Assembly (NCBI RefSeq): GCF_014395975.1
Contig: NZ_CP060714.1
Location: forward strand, 3,038,001-3,102,000
Length of the DNA stretch: 64,000 nucleotides
Reading direction: 5' to 3'
DNA from: Diaphorobacter ruginosibacter
GTDB taxonomy: Bacteria; Pseudomonadota; Gammaproteobacteria; Burkholderiales; Burkholderiaceae_C
Shown here: in pieces, positions 8,124 to 16,909 of the stretch
How positions within the stretch are numbered: the first letter of the stretch is position 1
Layout of the letters: the number at the start of each line of letters is the position of its first letter
Made by a program: the position numbers and the translations under genes
Notes under the pieces: generated by a model
The model's database searches: none
What the model was told of the DNA's origin: nothing
Seen by the model: only the letters and a program-made list of their open reading frames with translations

Positions 8124-9071
8124 TTAAACACTGGCAGGGTCAGTCCGCGCTTGGGCTTCTGCAACTGATCCTGATTGATCAACGTCATTTGGTTGAGGCT
8201 GTGTTCCCGAGAGTTCAACTCTTTCCTCAACATCAGGTTTTGCGGGCGGATTACGGAAGGTATCGAAAAACTCATGGCATTCCCTTATCGCATTTTGGTT
8301 AATGGCATCATGATGACCTTCTGATCGCGCATAAATCGACTCCATCCGTTCCATTGTTGAAGCCGAAAAAAGCACATAATTCTCGTCTGGGACAGTAATC
8401 GCCACCATATCGGTTTCTTGACCAACACCTGGTGCAACTTCTGCACGCTTTTTCGCAGCAAGAGTCATATACAATACCGAATCTAGCGTGAGCTCAGCCC
8501 TATGCCCGGCAAACATCAGACTTGACATTGCTTGATACCAACCGACTCCAATCGAAGCAAATCCAGTCTCATTATGGCATGTTATAACGCCTGACTCCAT
8601 GGCATAAATATGCGCTCTGACATATCCTAAACTTGCATCTTTGCCAATTATCAGCGCTGAACACGAAGGCATTTGAAATCCAACGATTTCTCTCGTGATG
8701 TCAGCAACGATCTTGTCATTTAAACTTCGTTGCTGTTCTAAGAACGTACCTGTATTTAGTCCAAGCGGCGCAAGAAACTGTTGCTCTGCTCGTCTTCTCT
8801 TGGCCTCCCAAAACGCACTGGCATAAGTGTCGGCGATAGATTTGACAGAAATATTTTCAGGAGTATCTGCATTAATTGCTATTGCTGCTCTTATCTCATT
8901 AAGCAACTCGGTGTGCAACGCAACATCTCCAGCAATCATCGCAACTATTTGATCTGTAAGATGATGGATCTTCATGCGACGCGTTTGATTGTCCGTTGTC
9001 GAAACCATCCTATCTGAAGCACCGACAACTGACGCTCCATCTGAACTCAGCGCAGCAACACAAACAGTCAT
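8124..9071 (-). CDS. HslV/proteasome-like Ntn-hydrolase protein
   Basis: 315 residues. The start is ATG 9071, preceded by AAGGAGG at ideal spacing; the frame stays open far upstream, but that part is unrelated low-quality sequence. The N-terminus MTVCVAALSSDGASVVGASD matches the opening of 20S-proteasome/HslV-type hydrolases: after Met removal Thr1 would be the nucleophile. GASDRM supplies an acid near position 19, and MKIHHL puts a lysine exactly at position 33, as in HslV (T1, D17, K33). IVAMIAGDVALHTELLNEI is the next conserved element (HslV has a comparable GxxAD segment). The C-terminal 60 residues are charged and disordered. It is likely a self-processed or unpaired threonine peptidase-like protein; function is unknown. 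It sits in the prophage remnant, next to small phage-type genes. Confidence 0.75.
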   Translation of the reverse strand: MTVCVAALSSDGASVVGASDRMVSTTDNQTRRMKIHHLTDQIVAMIAGDVALHTELLNEIRAAIAINADTPENISVKSIADTYASAFWEAKRRRAEQQFLAPLGLNTGTFLEQQRSLNDKIVADITREIVGFQMPSCSALIIGKDASLGYVRAHIYAMESGVITCHNETGFASIGVGWYQAMSSLMFAGHRAELTLDSVLYMTLAAKKRAEVAPGVGQETDMVAITVPDENYVLFSASTMERMESIYARSEGHHDAINQNAIRECHEFFDTFRNPPAKPDVEERVELSGTQPQPNDVDQSGSVAEAQARTDPASV

Positions 9072-9139
9072 GCGTCCTCCTTGAAATGATTCATTATGGT
9101 GCATGTCACTGCTTGTATCATCCCGCCAGGAGACACCCC

Positions 9140-9229
9140 ATGACCACAGCAGCAGCCACGCCCACCTCTGCCCTGCACCACGCCCGCCAAGCGACGCAAC
9201 GCGCGAACCTGCGCATGCTGGAGGTCTGA
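9140..9229 (+). CDS. Very small ORF (29 aa) coupled to the next gene
   Basis: ATG 9140 follows an AGGAGA ribosome-binding site. It encodes 29 residues (MTTAAATPTSALHHARQATQ, then RANLRMLEV). Its stop at 9227-9229 is followed after one base by the ATG of the membrane-protein gene at 9231, suggesting translational coupling. Such leader peptides are common in phage operons. No function is assigned. Confidence 0.45.
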   Translation: MTTAAATPTSALHHARQATQRANLRMLEV

Positions 9230-9230
9230 C

Positions 9231-9662
9231 ATGGACATCATCTCGACAGTCTGGGCCGGCCGCGCAGGCCTCGCGAAAACGTACTGGGGATACGGCTTCC
9301 TGGGCTCTCTGATCTGGGCATTGGCGCTTGTATCTGCCACCCCAGGCAGCGCTCTGGCCATGTTCGCAGGTATAGGGCTTTGCGTTTACTCCATCGCAGT
9401 GAATGTCGGCACGTTGCGCGCGGCCGGCATCTACACCGGCCCGACGGTATGGAGCATGCTGGCCAAGGTTGTCGCTGTTCTCGGCATTGTGTTTGCTGCC
9501 ATCACCCTCGTGGTGGTCTTGATCGCGCTGGGCAGCGGAGGAACTGTGACGATTGAGCGGCAACAGCCTCCAATCCCACCAGCCGCCACAGCACCCGGAA
9601 ATGAGAAACCCCGCAGCGAAATTGCGGAGTTCCTCAAGGATGCGCCACCTCAAAAGCCATAG
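9231..9662 (+). CDS. Small membrane protein, probably phage-encoded
   Basis: 143 residues with three hydrophobic segments at about 23-42 (GFLGSLIWALALVSATPG), 43-60 (ALAMFAGIGLCVYSIAV) and 78-104 (LAKVVAVLGIVFAAITLVVVLIAL), then a Pro-rich soluble tail. No family is recognised. Its stop lies 2 bp from the stop of the convergent phage protein gene. The position within the prophage remnant suggests a phage accessory or lysogenic-conversion function; this is inference only. Confidence 0.6.
   Translation: MDIISTVWAGRAGLAKTYWGYGFLGSLIWALALVSATPGSALAMFAGIGLCVYSIAVNVGTLRAAGIYTGPTVWSMLAKVVAVLGIVFAAITLVVVLIALGSGGTVTIERQQPPIPPAATAPGNEKPRSEIAEFLKDAPPQKP
9607..9632 (-). terminator. Terminator-like hairpin at convergent gene ends
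   Basis: A GC-rich stem (CCGCA pairing with TGCGG) with a 7-nt loop, followed by GGGTTT on the minus strand. It lies just beyond the minus-strand gene ending at 9665 and inside the 3' end of the plus-strand membrane protein gene. Confidence 0.4.
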
Positions 9663-9664
9663 AA

Positions 9665-11157
9665 CTAGGAGTAGCCGAGCTTTCGAAGCGCATCGGCGCG
9701 TTGCTCCAGCGACATGCTGGTGTCATTTTTGATCGCAAGTGCTTGTTGATTCTTGTCGATCGGGCCAGCAGCCTGCCCGCCCTGCTGATTCAGAAGCGCG
9801 CCTGTTCCCCGGTTGAAGATCACGCCAGGTTGGGTGACCACCATATTGGTCTTCGGATCAACGATTTGCCCACCAGGCGCGAATGACCACTGATCCGGCT
9901 TCTCTGTGCCCTGAATCTCGCGGATCTGCTTGGCGATGGCTCCCTGCTCTTCCGGCGTCTTTGCCGCGGTATACGCGTTCTGCAGTGCCTCGAGCCGCGT
10001 TGCAGCGCGGGTCTGGAAGCCGCGGGCGGTCTGGTCCATGTTCAGGCGCTCGCGCTCCATCTGGTTGCGCTCTGCGTCGGAGCGTGCGCGGAAGCCAGCC
10101 CGTGTGGTTTCGCCCTGCTCGCGCATGCCGGTCCGTTGGAGCTCCGTCGCGTTCTGGTCGGCGGAACGTGCATTCGCGGCTGACTGCTCGAGTGACGCGC
10201 GCTGCAGCGCATTGGCGCCGCGCACGTTCTCCACGTCCTGCGCCTCGAAGGAGCGCAGCGCATTGACGCCCAGCGCGGCGGTGCGTCCGTGGATGGACGA
10301 TGGCTGCACTTCGGCGTCGCGGCGCTGCTGCTCGGGGGTTCGGGCCCACATATTGCCATTGCCACCCTGTTGGCCGATGACGCCGGTGAATCCTGCCTGC
10401 TGCTGGCGCTCCAGTACAGAGCCTGGGCCGAAGCCAAGGCCGGGCTGTGGCGCCGCGGCGATTTGGTTACCCATGCCCGGCCGGAAGCCGGCGGCCAGAT
10501 TCTCGGCGGCCTGGTCGTTGCGCGCGCTAATTGCGCCGCCATTGCGGGGTGCCGCCCCGTTGATGGTGATATCGCCCGCCACGTTGGTGCCGGAGTAGCT
10601 GTTGCCGCCACGCGTGACCATGCCGGACGGCGCTGGGGCGGCCGATGGTGCTGGTGCCGCTGTGGGTGCTGCTGGCGCAGCCGCGCCGGGTGTGGTTTGC
10701 GTGCCCGCGGCAAGCCGTGCGTCCGTAGGATTCGTGATCGCGGACACACCGGTGGCGGATGGTGGGGGCGCAGCAGCCGGAGTCGCCTGCGCGGCCTGCG
10801 CGCTGTTCAACCCGAATACCTGCTTGCCCGCGTCGATGATCCCCGGGGCAATGGCGCGCACCGCACCGCCCACGACGCCGTCAGCAACAGCGGGAATGTA
10901 CGCAGCAGCGCCGCGCACTGCTTCGCCCGCGGCTGCACCGTAGCGCCCCTGGGAAGCCAGATTGGCGATTTCCTTGCCGGATTCGTTGTAGACGGCGCGC
11001 GATGCCGGCATGAAGCCTGCCGCAACACCGCCGCCGGACGTTGCCGGAGCTGCCGCAGGTGTCGCAGCAGTAGCCGGGGCAGTCACCGGCGCACCGGAAA
11101 AGCCGCTCGCGCTCTGGGTGCGGTTGCCCGGATAGGTTGAGCATTTCCGCGTGCCAT
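9665..11157 (-). pseudogene. Phage virion protein, probably with a 5' frameshift
   Basis: A frame of about 473 codons (GTG 11086 to 9665) is very Ala/Gly/Pro-rich in its first half, then forms a long helical, Gln/Arg-rich section (FEAQDVENVRGANALQRASLEQSAANARSADQNATELQR, then MERERLNMDQTARGFQTRAATRLEALQNAYTAAKTPEEQG) and ends QRADALRKLGYS. This resembles podovirus internal virion or tail-hub accessory proteins. A better start is ATG 11157 (MARGNAQ): it would join the main frame (TYPGNRTQSASGFSG) if one base were restored near 11137, so the gene is probably broken there. If GTG 11086 is used, the protein lacks about 24 residues. No strong ribosome-binding site is seen for either start. Confidence 0.6.
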
Positions 11158-11454
11158 TTACGTGCGCTGCGCCCCGAGAAGATCACGCACGAGGTGGTGC
11201 TCAAGCGGCTCGCCGAGTTGAGCAAGGAAAGGTTCTATGTGAACACCGGGCGCACCCTCCGCGCCTTGCGTCGCAAGGCCCAGAACAACATCATGATCCC
11301 GCGACGCGCCGTGTTCGAAATGATCCGCAAGCCAGTTCGCCGCATAGTGAACGCGACGGAAGGTATCGACAATCAGAAAACGCAGAAGCCCAACCCGAAC
11401 CCATTTGCGCCGGATGAAGTCGAGGTATTTCTGTGCGAGATGATTTTGGAGTAA
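11137..11454 (+). pseudogene. Truncated phage or plasmid protein, C-terminal fragment
   Basis: The frame reads LRALRPEKITHEVVLKRLAELSKERFYVNTGRTLRALRRKAQ, then NNIMIPRRAVFEMIRKPVRRIVNATEGID and ends at MILE. It is basic and helical and protein-like from about 11160 on. Its 5' end runs straight into the start of the minus-strand phage gene, so the beginning has been lost at a deletion junction near 11150. I do not recognise the family. A terminator follows at 11494-11526. Confidence 0.45.
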
Positions 11455-11493
11455 TTTAGGTGCGGCCTCCAGAGCACCTCAGAAGGCAACAAA

Positions 11494-11526
11494 AAACCCC
11501 TGAGTGAACCAGTCACTTAGGGGTTT
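11494..11526. terminator. Bidirectional intrinsic terminator
   Basis: A stem of AAACCCCT(g)AGTGA with TCACT(t)AGGGGTTT around a short loop, with an A-run before it and T-rich sequence after it. It can serve the plus-strand fragment at 11137-11454. On the minus strand it has the position of a terminator after the tRNA-like 3' end at 11532. Confidence 0.75.
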
Positions 11527-11531
11527 CTGTT

Positions 11532-11551
11532 TTGGCGGAAACGGAGTCCTC
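11532..11551 (-). other. Candidate attachment site: tRNA 3'-end remnant
   Basis: Read on the minus strand the sequence ends CTCCGTTTCCGCCA, which has the form of the 3' acceptor end (with CCA) of a betaproteobacterial class II tRNA (Ser/Leu type), and is followed by a terminator. No tRNA body lies upstream. A P4-type integrase begins 160 bp away, and such integrases target tRNA 3' ends. I infer a duplicated att core. The partner att with an intact tRNA was not found in the window. Confidence 0.4.
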
Positions 11552-11708
11552 CAAAATAGCGTTCAATGCAATGCTTAATAAATCAATAAGCATTTGATTT
11601 AAAACACTTTTAAATCATCATGCAGTTCATCAACGTTCAACAAGATTCGATTACTTCCATTGCTTTATGTGGGCATAATGTGGGACAACTCTATCAAGGA
11701 ATCCCGCA

Positions 11709-12902
11709 ATGCCAAAGATCGCCAAACAACTTTCTGACCGCGCCGTGGCGGCCCTCAAAGCAGAGGGTCGCCACGCCGTAGGCGGTGTAGCAGGATTGCA
11801 CCTGCGCGTATCTGCAGGCCACCGAGGCTGGGTGCTTCGCGTCAAAGTTGGAGATGCTCGCAAAGATATAGGACTTGGCGCCTATCCTGTGGTGAGCCTA
11901 GCAGAAGCTCGGGAGCGCGCTTGGAAGATTCACGAGAGCATTCGTGAAGGGCATGCTCCCGTGGCACCCCGGCGCCAACAGCGCCAAGCACTCCTGGCGC
12001 AAGCGGCCACAGAAAAAACCTTCCGCTGGTGCACAGAAGAATTCCTCAAGGCCAAGTCCTCCGAGTGGAAAAATGCCAAGCATCGCCAGCAATGGGAAAA
12101 CACCCTCGAGACTTATGCCATGCCCGCTCTCGCGGACCTCGCCGTCTCTGTGATTGACCTGCCCCACGTGCTCGCGTGCCTTGAGCCCATCTGGAGCAGC
12201 AAGAATGAAACGGCCAGTCGCTTGCGCGGCCGCATTGAATCCGTCTTGGACTGGGCAGCGGTGCGCAAATACCGCACCGGAGAAAACCCTGCCCGCTGGA
12301 AAGGCCACCTGGACAAAGTGCTGGCCGCGCCATCGAAGATCCAAAAGGTGGAGCACCACCGCGCCCTGGCAGTCGATGACATGCCGTCGTTCATGACAGC
12401 CCTCCAGTCACGTGTCGGCATAGCTGCTCGCGCTCTGGAATTCGTCATCCTGACAGCAGCACGCTCGGGAGAAGTCAGAGGTGCCATATGGACAGAAATA
12501 GATTTCAAGAACGCTATCTGGACTGTGCCTGCTGAGCGCATGAAAGCAGGAGTGGAACATCGGGTGCCGCTATCGGATGCCGCCCTTCACCTCTTGAAAT
12601 CACTTCCACGTATTGCAGGAACCGAGCTGCTATTTCCTGGAACCAAAGACCAACCTCTCTCTGATATGACGATGACGGCAGTCATGCGACGCATGAATAT
12701 CGATGCTGTCCCCCATGGGTTCCGCTCTACATTCAGAGACTGGGCTGGGGAGAAAACCAATTTTCCCAGAGAAGTTGCCGAGCAGGCACTTGCACACACC
12801 TTGGAGAGCAAAGTGGAGGCAGCTTATCGACGAGGAGACGCACTGGAAAAGCGCCGCCAGATGATGCAAGAATGGGCAAAATTCATTGCTCACACGGCAT
12901 AA
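11709..12902 (+). CDS. P4-type tyrosine recombinase (integrase)
   Basis: 397 residues. The N-terminal arm-binding domain (DUF4102 type) is LSDRAVAALKAEGRHAVGGVAGLHLRVS, then WVLRVKVGDARKDIGLGAYPVVSLAEARERA. A SAM-like core-binding domain follows at about 100-190, then the catalytic domain. The catalytic residues are visible: Arg in LTAARSGEVRGAIW, His-x-x-Arg in VPHGFRSTFRDWAGE, the second His in ALAHTLES, and Tyr in VEAAYRRGDALEKRRQMMQEW. Length is normal and the gene is intact. It should integrate and excise the small element on its right by recombination at a tRNA 3' end, and it reads inward from the candidate att site at 11532. Confidence 0.95.
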   Translation: MPKIAKQLSDRAVAALKAEGRHAVGGVAGLHLRVSAGHRGWVLRVKVGDARKDIGLGAYPVVSLAEARERAWKIHESIREGHAPVAPRRQQRQALLAQAATEKTFRWCTEEFLKAKSSEWKNAKHRQQWENTLETYAMPALADLAVSVIDLPHVLACLEPIWSSKNETASRLRGRIESVLDWAAVRKYRTGENPARWKGHLDKVLAAPSKIQKVEHHRALAVDDMPSFMTALQSRVGIAARALEFVILTAARSGEVRGAIWTEIDFKNAIWTVPAERMKAGVEHRVPLSDAALHLLKSLPRIAGTELLFPGTKDQPLSDMTMTAVMRRMNIDAVPHGFRSTFRDWAGEKTNFPREVAEQALAHTLESKVEAAYRRGDALEKRRQMMQEWAKFIAHTA

Positions 12903-12951
12903 TTTATTGAAATATCATAATAATATTTTCTTTAATGAACCCTGGCATCTC

Positions 12952-14427
12952 ATGCAAACACAGCAATCGACATCGAATCCCGACAATTTTCCTCTCGATA
13001 AACTTCCCGATCTACTAAAAAATACCATCCTAGAGGTCGCTAGAATTTCTCAATCTCCAATCGGCCTAATTGCTTCGTCGATGCTATCGACTATGTCAAT
13101 TGCATGCCAAGGCGCCTTCAATGTACGAACACCAATTGGACATCTTTTACCAACAAGCCTGTACATATTAACCATTGCTGACTCAGGAGAGCGCAAAAGT
13201 AGTACCGACAACATCTTCACAGACATCATAAGAGAATTAGAACAAGAACATGCAAAATCGGTAAAAGAAGAGATGTTTCAGTACTTGAGCAAAAAGTTCA
13301 TCTGGGAACTAGAGGAAAAGGATTTGGCCAAATCAATTAAGCTGGCCAACAAAAATAAAGAAGATAAATCTGCTTACTATGCTGAAATGCATAATCATTT
13401 TAAAAATGAGCCAAGAGCCCCAAAACAAATGCGCATCCTCTATTCAGATGTGACAAGTGAAGCACTACTGGAAGGTCTTGAAGAAGATTGGCCATCTGCG
13501 GCCCTTCATTCAAGCGAAGGTATTACAGTTATAAGCAGTCGATCTTTAAGCAAGCCAGGTCATTGGAACGAATTGTGGGATGGAGACCCCGTAAGTGTAA
13601 AAAGAAAGGAAAACAAATTTCTTCTAACCAATGCTCGTCTTAGCATCTCATTGATGATTCAACCCGGAGTTATTATTGACTACTTCAATAGAAAAAACAA
13701 TCAATCCTTTAACTCTGGATTTATGGCAAGATTCCTAATCACAATGCCTACGACAACCCAAGGTTATCGAGCAATAGAAAGAATACCAAGAGATTTGAGA
13801 TCAGCAGGCACCCTGAAGCACTTCTTCGATAAATTGCAGCATTGGCTCGCCTTCAGTGAAAATCGAATTCTTGCCGACGCCCTACACAAGGAACTATCAT
13901 TTACCGAGGAAGCTGAAAAACAATACCTATCGTTGCTTCAGAATATTGAAGATCATATCAGACCCAGCGGATTATTACACGAACACAGCGCCATGGCCTC
14001 CAAGCTAGGAAATAATTTAGCAAGGATATCAGCGCTCATCCATTCTTTTTCTCCAGAAGAAAACTCAGATGAAATAGGAATTGCATCAGTTAGATCTGCA
14101 TGGCACATCACAGAATGGTATTCACACCAATATATAAAGTTCATACGGCACATGAAAAAAGAAATAACTGAAGATGAAATGGGAAACCTCCTATTAACTC
14201 ACTTAAATAGCCGCCATAACTTAAGAGACATAGATATTGAAGTAAGAGACCTTTATCAGTTTGGCCCATATTCCATACGCTCAAAAGATAAAATGATGAC
14301 TGCAATTAAAAATCTGGAGCGGCGTAAAGAAATCCTCTTTCTCCCTCACACCAAACCAATGACAGTGCGTCTTATTACCCAGCGCTTTACCGATCATGAT
14401 GATCTATTGAGAAAATATTCAGTATGA
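12952..14427 (+). CDS. DUF3987 (YfjI-like) protein of an integrative element
   Basis: 491 residues from ATG 12952 (MQTQQSTSNPDNFPLDKLPDLL). The N-terminal block SPIGLIASSMLSTMSIACQGAFNVRTPIGHLLPTSLYILTIADSGERKSS is typical of DUF3987. DSGERKSS resembles a Walker A loop (ATP binding), as in helicase/primase-like proteins of mobile elements. The C-terminal part is helical. E. coli YfjI in prophage CP4-57 has this domain and sits in the same company (integrase, AlpA, YfjJ). Role: probably element replication or regulation, not established. The gene is AT-rich, in line with the element and unlike the chromosome around it. Confidence 0.85.
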   Translation: MQTQQSTSNPDNFPLDKLPDLLKNTILEVARISQSPIGLIASSMLSTMSIACQGAFNVRTPIGHLLPTSLYILTIADSGERKSSTDNIFTDIIRELEQEHAKSVKEEMFQYLSKKFIWELEEKDLAKSIKLANKNKEDKSAYYAEMHNHFKNEPRAPKQMRILYSDVTSEALLEGLEEDWPSAALHSSEGITVISSRSLSKPGHWNELWDGDPVSVKRKENKFLLTNARLSISLMIQPGVIIDYFNRKNNQSFNSGFMARFLITMPTTTQGYRAIERIPRDLRSAGTLKHFFDKLQHWLAFSENRILADALHKELSFTEEAEKQYLSLLQNIEDHIRPSGLLHEHSAMASKLGNNLARISALIHSFSPEENSDEIGIASVRSAWHITEWYSHQYIKFIRHMKKEITEDEMGNLLLTHLNSRHNLRDIDIEVRDLYQFGPYSIRSKDKMMTAIKNLERRKEILFLPHTKPMTVRLITQRFTDHDDLLRKYSV

Positions 14428-14689
14428 ATTTAATTGAAATTTCAAAAAAGATCAAAAATATCTTCGCTACAGTTGCTACAGTAGCTAGGCTTCGTTAACC
14501 ATCCTATGGAAATCTTGATTTTTTCACTCGACCCAAGAATACCGCCATCGAAATTCTCAAACGAAAGACTGTGCACATCTAATTAATCCGACTCCTAAGC
14601 AATAGAAGTATCTAGGCAACAGCCACATAGCTGTCGTAATTTTGAAAACTCGAGAATAACCGTCTGCGAGCAATTCAATGTCATAAACA
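14428..14689. other. Spacer within the integrative element
   Basis: A 260-bp AT-rich gap between the DUF3987 gene and the AlpA gene. No gene is supported. It should hold the promoter of the AlpA gene. A stop-rich region with GCTACAG repeated twice (about 14468-14483) is the only pattern I noticed. Confidence 0.35.
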
Positions 14690-14701
14690 TTGAAATTCAT
14701 C

Positions 14702-14893
14702 ATGCGAGTTCTCAAATTAAAAGAAGTGCTACACAGAACAAGTCTGGGAAGGACCTCTCTATACATGCTCATCAAGAATGCATCCTTTCCCAAACCTATC
14801 CCGCTAGGACTGCGTGCAGTTGGTTGGCTAGAGTCAGAGGTTGAGACATGGATTCAGAGCAAGATCGCCATTAGAGATCAGAGCATCAATTAG
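14702..14893 (+). CDS. AlpA-family phage/element transcriptional regulator
   Basis: 63 residues from ATG 14702 (an in-frame ATG at 14690 is also possible). It has the small helix-turn-helix of AlpA/excisionase-like regulators: LKLKEVLHRTSLGRTSLYMLIKNASFPKPIPLGLRAVGWLESEVETWIQSK. In CP4-57 AlpA activates the integrase gene and excision. Here it lies between the DUF3987 and Gp2-like genes in the same orientation, and is followed by a strong terminator. Confidence 0.88.
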   Translation: MRVLKLKEVLHRTSLGRTSLYMLIKNASFPKPIPLGLRAVGWLESEVETWIQSKIAIRDQSIN

Positions 14894-14919
14894 TTACTTC
14901 CAAGAGTGAAAAGCAAAAA

Positions 14920-14949
14920 GCAAAGGGCAGTCTATTGACTGCCCTTTGC
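14920..14949 (+). terminator. Intrinsic terminator after the AlpA gene
   Basis: A perfect 13-bp stem (GCAAAGGGCAGTC pairing with GACTGCCCTTTGC) with a TATT loop, 26 bp after the AlpA stop. The A-rich left side and T-rich right side fit a bidirectional terminator. Confidence 0.8.
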
Positions 14950-15110
14950 CATGTTTACCAAGGATTACCCAAGAAACATTTATAAAATATTTACATGCTC
15001 TTGTATGTTTAAGTATTATTAATTAAATTAACAATAATATAAAACTCAATGCTTTATCAAAGCCAATCAAACACCATGCAACCAAATTAACTCCAGCCAT
15101 TGATGTTGAA

Positions 15111-15824
15111 ATGTCAAAATTTCCCATGAAATGCCAAACGTATGCATTCAACAACCTCAATGCATACATCATGAAACGCAACCCATTCAACACAAATAAC
15201 CGCCTTCATTACGACCCTTTCTATCAAGACCATGAGGTACAAATCAATCACGGTCCATTAATTGAAGAAAATCTTTCGAGGACACTAAATTGCTTTAACA
15301 AAGCATTAGAAAAATATCCCCGCGTATGCGCGATGCGATTCGATTTACATATTCCTGACAACTACTTTTCAGCAGTATTGAACGACAATGACTTAGTCAA
15401 TAAGTTCTTTTCATCTCTGCGCTCTCAGATTCAGTGCTCCCAACACCGAAGTCGGAAGTTGGGAAATCGTGTTCATGAAACCGATGTGCGATATACATGG
15501 GTGCGAGAGGTAAGCAGCACTGGCAGAGTTCACTACCATCTCACTCTTCTACTGAATCACGACGCATATGCTCATATTGGTGATTTCAACCTAGAGAGCA
15601 ACAACATGTACAGCCGTATTCACAAGGCCTGGGCACGCGCCTTAGGTGTTTTGATGGATGATCTGGTAGGGCTGATCCACATTCCCCAGAATCCCACATA
15701 TCTGATTAGAAGGGATGATCCTCAATCTTTCGATGAGGCCTTCTTTCGATCTAGCTATTTGTGCAAGATGGCAACCAAGGAGTTTGGACAAGGTTTCCAT
15801 ACCTTTGGGTGTAGCAGAATCTGA
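15111..15824 (+). CDS. Inovirus Gp2 / YagK-YfjJ-family protein
   Basis: 237 residues. The core RVCAMRFDLHIPDN, then TWVREVSSTGRVHYHLTLLLNHDAY, then SSYLCKMATKEFGQGFHTFGCSR matches the Inovirus_Gp2 (YagK/YfjJ C-terminal) family. The HYH triplet and the YLCK segment resemble the metal-binding His pair and the tyrosine motif of HUH replication initiators, so a rolling-circle-like role for the excised element is plausible but not proven. The gene is AT-rich like the DUF3987 gene and ends before a terminator at 15848. It probably marks the right part of the element that begins at the integrase. Confidence 0.85.
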   Translation: MSKFPMKCQTYAFNNLNAYIMKRNPFNTNNRLHYDPFYQDHEVQINHGPLIEENLSRTLNCFNKALEKYPRVCAMRFDLHIPDNYFSAVLNDNDLVNKFFSSLRSQIQCSQHRSRKLGNRVHETDVRYTWVREVSSTGRVHYHLTLLLNHDAYAHIGDFNLESNNMYSRIHKAWARALGVLMDDLVGLIHIPQNPTYLIRRDDPQSFDEAFFRSSYLCKMATKEFGQGFHTFGCSRI

Positions 15825-15847
15825 CTCACACTAGATGACATAGGTGA

Positions 15848-15873
15848 AGGGTCTCTAATTCAATAGAGACCCT
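15848..15873 (+). terminator. Intrinsic terminator after the Gp2-like gene
   Basis: A stem of AGGGTCTCTA with TAGAGACCCT around a 6-nt loop, followed by TGTGAATTTT. It lies 24 bp after the stop. Confidence 0.8.
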
Positions 15874-16070
15874 TGTGAATTTTCTCGAGAAATTCTATCG
15901 CCGAGAGATGGCTGAGAAGCAGCGAGGCTGTTTGAAAACCCTCTCGCAGTCTGCCGCATGGGCCAGTAGAGTCCGTAGACATATTGAGCACCGAGGTAAA
16001 TATGTCCAAATACTGAATCGCCCCGGGATTGAACTGACCCCCAGAAGTTGGACGGTCACGATTCCGCCGA

Positions 16071-16901
16071 TCAGGCGGTGCTTCTCAGCCGGTACTCCAC
16101 CGGGCTGAGCCCTTGCAGCCCGAACTTGATGCGCTCGTGGTTGTAGTAGTGGACGTAATCATGCACGCCCGCTTCGAGCGCATCAATGCTGTCGGGTTTG
16201 TCGAGATGGAAGTACTCGGCTTTCAGTGTGCCGAAGAAGCTTTCAATCGCTGCGTTGTCGAAGCAGTTGCCTTTGCGGCTCATGCTTTGCTTGACACCAT
16301 GACTCGCCAGCATCGCTCTGTAGGGCTGCATCTTGTAGTGCCAACCTTGGTCGGAGTGCACGATCAGGTCAGCGGCGGACTTGGCGCGCGAGAGCGCTGT
16401 CTCGAGCGTGCCGGAAACCAGCTCGAAGACTGACCGCCGTGCCATGCGGTACGAGACGATCTCGCCGCAGTACAGGTCCATGCAGGCTGACAGGTAAAGC
16501 TTTTGGCCGCGTACATTGAACTCGGTGACATCGGTCGCCCACTTCTGGTTCGGCGCAGTCGCGCAGAAGTCACGCCGCAGAACGTTGGGTACGTGCGCAT
16601 CACTCATGCCCGGGATATGCCGGGAGCGCTTCTTCGCCCGGATCAACGCACGCAGCCCCATCTTTTGCATCAGACGCTGCACGCACTTGTGGTTGACCGG
16701 CTCCGCCATTGAATTACACAGCGCTGCCGTGATCCGCCGGTATCCGTAGCGGCCCTTGTGCTCGTCATACACAGTACGAATTCTGGCCTCCATGGCTCGT
16801 TGTTGGTCGACGCGCTGGGCCGCCTGGCACTGGTAGTAGAACGTGCTGCGCGCCAAGCCTGCTACCTCCAACAGGTCCGCCAGCTTATAGTCATGCCTCA
16901 A
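16071..16901 (-). CDS. IS3-family transposase OrfB (DDE integrase)
   Basis: 276 residues: an N-terminal HTH_21 region (GLARSTFYYQCQAAQRVDQQ, then KGRYGYRRITAALC) and an rve integrase core. The catalytic triad is visible: D in WATDVTEFNV, D in DLIVHSDQGWHY, E in GNCFDNAAIESFFGTLKAE, 35 residues apart as in IS3 elements. It is probably made as an OrfAB fusion: a run of seven A (minus strand, 16964-16970) near the end of orfA could allow a -1 frameshift into this frame, which is open upstream of the ATG. Confidence 0.93.
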   Translation of the reverse strand: MRHDYKLADLLEVAGLARSTFYYQCQAAQRVDQQRAMEARIRTVYDEHKGRYGYRRITAALCNSMAEPVNHKCVQRLMQKMGLRALIRAKKRSRHIPGMSDAHVPNVLRRDFCATAPNQKWATDVTEFNVRGQKLYLSACMDLYCGEIVSYRMARRSVFELVSGTLETALSRAKSAADLIVHSDQGWHYKMQPYRAMLASHGVKQSMSRKGNCFDNAAIESFFGTLKAEYFHLDKPDSIDALEAGVHDYVHYYNHERIKFGLQGLSPVEYRLRSTA

Positions 16902-16909
16902 CCCGGTAA

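Noticed and set aside
9072..9653. 194-codon upstream extension of the Ntn-hydrolase-like frame
   Set aside because: The extension is the antisense of the membrane-protein gene. AAGGAGG and the catalytic N-terminal Thr fix the start at 9071.
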